This document shows, in pieces, positions 35,431 through 38,410 of a DNA stretch of 38,410 nt (position 1 is the stretch's first letter; every line of letters starts with the position of its first letter). The translations under genes and the position numbers were made by a program. This stretch comes from a virus. The notes beneath the pieces are model-generated. The model searched no databases, had not been told where the DNA came from, and saw only the letters and a list, made by a program, of their open reading frames with translations. The DNA lies in IMG/VR virus record IMGVR_UViG_3300050120_000110, positions 1 through 38,410 of that record, one strand, 5' to 3'.

Positions 35431-36677
35431 TACAGATACCCCGTGTTGCCAAACCCGCTTGTATCGCCGAAGCTGTTATTCAAACCGCCCGACGATCCAC
35501 CGTAACTTGAGTTGTAACCGTAGCCCCCAATCGAACCTTGCATACCTGACGGGCCGCTGAATGCGTTGTTCAACCACGACCCTGGCGTGTTGTAGGAGGT
35601 TGCGGCCCCTTGCGCGACTTGACCAATAAGATTGCCGGTCCCGGCATTGGCCTGAGCTTGCGCGTTCTGTTGGAACTGTGCGGCGTTCACACCCTGCCCC
35701 ATGTATTGCTGCGCCTGAGTATTGGTGTTGTAGAAATTCTGATTCAATCCGCTGAGCCCCTGTGAATAGGCCGTTGCGTTCTGCGCGGGCATACCCGCAA
35801 TCATTTGCTGTGCTGCCAACGGAACACCCGCCGATTGCTGTGTATAGCCCGGCATGGCCGCAAGATCGGCATTTTGCAACTGTCCCTGCGTACCACCGGC
35901 ATTGCTCGCTGTGGCAAGACCTTGAAGACCTGTGGCTTGTCGCTGGAGTTGTTGATTCTGCCAGTCGATATTGAAGTTGCTCATCGCCTGGTTGTATTCC
36001 GATCCGCCCACAGGGGAGGCACCTAACCCGCGAGCCGCTTGACCCGCGTTGACCTGATCGGACAACTGCTGTTGCGTTCGGTTATATAACGCGCTTTGCG
36101 GATCAAGCGACGTTTGGTACAACTGATTGCCTGCACCGTACAGGTTCTGCATTTGCTGACCGGCAAGACCCGCTTGTTGCCCGATGGCGGTTGCGGCTTG
36201 ACCGTATTGCTGGCCGGCAGCGTTTGCGGCCTGCTGGTACGGTTGGTAATTAATTCCCTGCTGTTGCGCCAGAGTCTGAGCGTATAAGGGGCCCGCTGCG
36301 TTTTGCGCACCGTAATTGTTTTGTTGCTGCTGATTGAAGTTGGATTGAAATCCAAGGTCAGCTGTTGCTAATCCCGGCGTGGCGTATTGAGACGATAGTC
36401 CGCCTTGCCCGCCACCAGATGGTGCGCCTTGTGGTTGAGAGTAACCGCCCGCGTCCATACCCCCACCGCCAATATTCTGGATACCGCCTCCCGCAGAGGG
36501 TTGGCCGCCTTGCGCCTGAGCCTGTCCCGGCGGCGCATATCCGGGCGGAAGATACGCTTGCCCACCGTTCCAGCTACCACCAGGAACATATCCTTGGCCG
36601 GTGGCGTTGCTCCCCGATCCACTCTGAGAATTTAGTACGGAGCCGAGAATAGCCCCACCTGCGATGATCCACGGCAT
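35430..36677 (-). CDS. Gly/Gln/Asn-rich internal virion protein
   Basis: This 415-aa protein opens with a hydrophobic MPWIIAGGAILGSVLN segment, then low-complexity Gly/Gln/Ser and a Gln/Ala-rich helical middle (QQYGQAATAIGQQAGLAGQQ), ending in Gly/Ser/Tyr/Asn repeats. The N-terminal hydrophobic helix and the compositional bias resemble small ejection proteins. It is the first of three consecutive ejection candidates and starts 1 bp after the cupin stop. Confidence 0.65.
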   Translation of the reverse strand: MPWIIAGGAILGSVLNSQSGSGSNATGQGYVPGGSWNGGQAYLPPGYAPPGQAQAQGGQPSAGGGIQNIGGGGMDAGGYSQPQGAPSGGGQGGLSSQYATPGLATADLGFQSNFNQQQQNNYGAQNAAGPLYAQTLAQQQGINYQPYQQAANAAGQQYGQAATAIGQQAGLAGQQMQNLYGAGNQLYQTSLDPQSALYNRTQQQLSDQVNAGQAARGLGASPVGGSEYNQAMSNFNIDWQNQQLQRQATGLQGLATASNAGGTQGQLQNADLAAMPGYTQQSAGVPLAAQQMIAGMPAQNATAYSQGLSGLNQNFYNTNTQAQQYMGQGVNAAQFQQNAQAQANAGTGNLIGQVAQGAATSYNTPGSWLNNAFSGPSGMQGSIGGYGYNSSYGGSSGGLNNSFGDTSGFGNTGYL

Positions 36678-36678
36678 G

Positions 36679-37017
36679 TTATCCCCCTGTCAATCGAACC
36701 ACGACCGATTTTACTTCCGAATCACTCGAAGATTCACCTATAAGTGCGTCGTCATCGGCCACAGAAGACGCGTGAATGCACAACCATACGGCGTCGGTTA
36801 CAGCCCTAACCCCGTGATTTCTTCCCGCCCGAATGGTTATTACCGCCGGGGCGTTGTATGTCATTTGCATTTCTGGAAAATCCACAATGACTGAGCCACT
36901 CGCAAGAACCGATAAATGATCGTACTTATGCTTGTGTTGGACAAAGGTGTTTCCCGCGGGAATGTGCGTCTCTTTTGCGTACACCCCTCCGACCAAATGA
37001 TGGATTATGTTGCTCAT
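36679..37017 (-). CDS. Cupin-fold protein
   Basis: This 112-aa protein has a cupin barrel: motif 1 from HIPAGNTFVQHKHKYDHLSV (Gly22, His28, His30, His34, Gly41) and motif 2 at IRAGRNHGV (His68). The usual Glu of motif 1 is replaced by His34. Related cupin genes occur beside virion and lysis genes in podoviruses. It could be a virion component or a small sugar/metal-binding enzyme; no substrate can be named. It lies between the 3TM holin and the ejection genes. Confidence 0.75.
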   Translation of the reverse strand: MSNIIHHLVGGVYAKETHIPAGNTFVQHKHKYDHLSVLASGSVIVDFPEMQMTYNAPAVITIRAGRNHGVRAVTDAVWLCIHASSVADDDALIGESSSDSEVKSVVVRLTGG

Positions 37018-37087
37018 TTACCAACCGCTGGCAATTGCGCCAGTAGCTCCGTTTTACGACCCGAATTGCCACTCTGAATGTAAGAGA

Positions 37088-37621
37088 TTACTTTGTCAAG
37101 TTCTTACTTTGCATCTGAACCATAAGCGCGTTCTTTTCAGAGCTTCCGCTGCTACTACCAAAGTAGTAATTTACGATGGCGCCCCACGCCGCACCTAATG
37201 CGCCAAGAAGAATAAGTAAAGCCTGGTTGTCAGTTGTCTTCAAATCGCCAAGCAACATGCCAATCAAAATGCCAAAGAACCCCACTGTGATAATCACGGC
37301 CAGCGTTGCCGGGACATTACTGCGCGTGGCCGTCTGCATAGCTCGTGCGTCTTTGGTATTGTCAACGGCCAGTTGCGCGAGAGTTTCGATATTCTTGAAA
37401 CCCATCGCTTGCATGGTGACTTGAAAGTCTTGATCCGCCTTCTTGAGCGCCAGCATTTGATCTGGAGTTACTCCCGCCAACGCTTGTTTAATCGTGTCTT
37501 CCGACTTTGAATCTAGCCCTAACGCCGATCCGATGGCGTTCACGGCCAATCCCCCCAGCGGACCGCCTAGAGCGGTGCCGATCCATGGGGCTACTGTCGA
37601 AACAAGTGACTTCCAATCCAT
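37088..37621 (-). CDS. Holin, 3TM (GTA-type)
   Basis: This 177-aa protein has a hydrophobic Gly/Ala-rich N-terminal segment (WIGTALGGPLGGLAVNAIGS), a polar helical middle with TPDQMLALKKADQDFQ, and two strong C-terminal transmembrane helices (LAVIITVGFFGILIGMLL and ALLILLGALGAAWGAIVNYY). This is the layout of the phage holin family called holin of 3TMs. It starts 1 bp after the endolysin stop. It should make the inner-membrane lesion for endolysin release. Confidence 0.85.
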   Translation of the reverse strand: MDWKSLVSTVAPWIGTALGGPLGGLAVNAIGSALGLDSKSEDTIKQALAGVTPDQMLALKKADQDFQVTMQAMGFKNIETLAQLAVDNTKDARAMQTATRSNVPATLAVIITVGFFGILIGMLLGDLKTTDNQALLILLGALGAAWGAIVNYYFGSSSGSSEKNALMVQMQSKNLTK

Positions 37622-37622
37622 A

Positions 37623-38045
37623 TCAACCCTTTCGCATCATGTCGGCGAGTCGATTAGCGCGTTGACCAACCTGTTTCGCCCACAGGGACAGAAGCATTTG
37701 ATCCGCAGCCCGGTCATAGTCGCCACCTTTGATGCACGCCAGCGTATTCTTGAACGACGACAGACCCTTCGTACCGTCGCCCCAACCCATGTTCAGACAC
37801 ATATTAGCCATGACCTGTTGACGCGAATCAGTCAACTGTGACCACCAAGGGGCGTTTGTATTCAGCAATGTAATCGCCCGCGACACATCGTTGGCCAACA
37901 TCAGATCAATCTCAGAGTCCGACAAGCCAACGTCGTCAAGGTTCCGCCCAACGCCGATGGTCACCTTGCCGACCGTATCCCGGTAAGGTTTGTACTTTCG
38001 CCCTTCATCCACAGAGAGCTGAGCGCATAGCGCATCGACGTTCAT
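37623..38045 (-). CDS. Endolysin, GH24 lysozyme
   Basis: This 140-aa protein is a T4-type lysozyme that cleaves peptidoglycan. The catalytic triad spacing is exact: Glu14 in VDEGRK, Asp23 in YRDTVG, Thr29 in VTIGVG. The C-terminal DRAADQMLLSLWAKQVGQRA, then LADMMRKG, completes the family. There is no signal peptide or SAR segment, so release depends on a holin. The ATG overlaps the 58-aa holin-like gene stop (ATGA). Confidence 0.93.
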   Translation of the reverse strand: MNVDALCAQLSVDEGRKYKPYRDTVGKVTIGVGRNLDDVGLSDSEIDLMLANDVSRAITLLNTNAPWWSQLTDSRQQVMANMCLNMGWGDGTKGLSSFKNTLACIKGGDYDRAADQMLLSLWAKQVGQRANRLADMMRKG

Positions 38046-38218
38046 TCCAAATCTCCCGAATCTCGTTGCTTGCGTAAATGTTGCGCGATTTTAAGAGAGT
38101 ACCAAACGATGGCTAGACCCGTCGAAATGATTGTCATGATCGGCGGCAAAGCATTAAGCACGCCGAGTAATACAGCCAAACCAGAGGCCCAATCCGCAAT
38201 GTGTTTTGCGTGTTGCAT
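38042..38218 (-). CDS. Small class II holin-like protein
   Basis: This 58-aa protein has two hydrophobic helices (IADWASGLAVLLGVLNAL and IMTIISTGLAIVWYSL) separated by LPP and a basic tail (AQHLRKQRDSG), the layout of class II holins. Its ATG at 38218 lies in the repeated terminus and on the circle is 2 bp after the fiber stop. Its TGA overlaps the endolysin ATG. No good Shine-Dalgarno is seen, so it is probably coupled to the fiber. It could be holin or antiholin to the 3TM protein. Confidence 0.75.
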   Translation of the reverse strand: MQHAKHIADWASGLAVLLGVLNALPPIMTIISTGLAIVWYSLKIAQHLRKQRDSGDLE

Positions 38219-38410
38219 AATTATCGGGACCGTCGGGCGTACATTTGTGCATAGGAAGTTTGCGTCCCTCCGGAGAAATTAACAAGTCCAGTCAAATATA
38301 TTGTGGTTGTTGTTGACAATGAAAAACGAGCGGTCGGCGGAATGATACTTTCTGGGGTTCCTGACGCTAGTGTAATGTTGTTTTGAGATACAAGCCCGGT
38401 AGTTGCTGAT
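38211..38410. repeat. Terminal redundancy, right copy
   Basis: Second copy of bases 1-200. The single difference (t at 38292 against c at 82) changes a fiber codon from Ala to Thr near the C-terminus. It contains the duplicate 3' end of the fiber gene (38221-38410) rather than a second gene. Confidence 0.95.

Noticed and set aside
37071-37099. TTGACA near 37094-37099 on the minus strand as a promoter
   Set aside because: The hexamer at the correct distance (CAGAGT) is a poor -10, and part of the TTGACA is the end of the holin coding sequence.
1-38210. Prophage or temperate phage
   Set aside because: No integrase, excisionase, CI-like repressor or attachment-site duplication was found; the TetR-type HTH alone is not enough.
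1-38210. Diversity-generating retroelement targeting the fiber
   Set aside because: No reverse transcriptase and no template/variable repeat pair; fiber repeats are shaft repeats.

Overview
The window is one complete unit of a tailed double-stranded DNA phage genome, most likely a podovirus. The last 200 bases (38211-38410) repeat the first 200 (1-200) with a single mismatch, so the map closes into a circle of 38,210 bp. I see no contractile-tail or long-tail genes such as sheath, tape measure or baseplate. The virion set is a large portal, an N4 gp56-type major capsid protein, a P22 gp10-like tail hub, a fiber, and three large internal ejection proteins. There is no integrase, repressor or phage RNA polymerase. 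Recognisable promoters are sigma70-like, so the phage appears virulent and reliant on host transcription. The host is probably a proteobacterium; I cannot name it from sequence alone.

Layout on the circle. (1) A single late operon on the minus strand, about 21.9 kb, runs from 12988 down through position 1, continues at 38210 and ends at 29302. In transcription order it holds a 70-aa orphan, terminase large subunit, a hidden 28-aa membrane peptide, portal, an 80-aa orphan, an M48-type metallopeptidase, scaffold-like protein, major capsid protein, a stem-loop, three small orphans, head-tail adaptor-like protein, tail hub, collar protein, fiber, 58-aa holin-like protein, GH24 endolysin, 3TM holin, cupin, three ejection proteins, a PurD-like ATP-grasp protein, a 31-aa basic peptide and a terminase-small-subunit-like protein. 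(2) A 963-bp noncoding region (12989-13951), rich in iterons and hairpins, is a candidate origin and control region. (3) A short rightward module (13952-16211) has a near-consensus promoter, a ribbon-helix-helix-like protein, a small membrane protein, a hexapeptide-repeat beta-helix protein made of 18-bp tandem repeats, a secreted protein and an orphan. (4) A leftward replication operon (23206 to 16208) carries small membrane peptides, an intein-containing SF2 helicase, small regulators, a VRR-NUC nuclease, a TetR-type HTH protein, a PCRxWG protein and a PrimPol-helicase. (5) Facing it from an overlapping divergent promoter, a rightward operon (tRNA-Asp, then 23416-29429) carries a 279-aa orphan, a PD-(D/E)XK (DUF2800-like) nuclease, a Cys-rich protein, a DUF2815-like ssDNA-binding protein, a family B DNA polymerase and two orphans.

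Most neighbouring genes overlap by ATGA or TAATG junctions, so translational coupling is pervasive. Those junctions also expose several real genes shorter than 60 codons. Replication probably combines PrimPol-helicase, PolB, ssDNA-binding protein, SF2 helicase and two nucleases.

The most striking object is at 21511-22413. A 301-aa intein splits the DE/CHH ATPase box of the SF2 helicase. Nested inside the intein gene on the same strand, but in the +1 frame, is a complete zinc-finger plus Vsr/EDxHD-like homing endonuclease gene (21522-22151). The intein's central linker is simply the other-frame reading of that endonuclease. In the last 45 or so codons both frames carry conserved blocks. This would be a dual-coded intein/endonuclease element, an intermediate between classical bifunctional inteins and split inteins with free-standing endonucleases.
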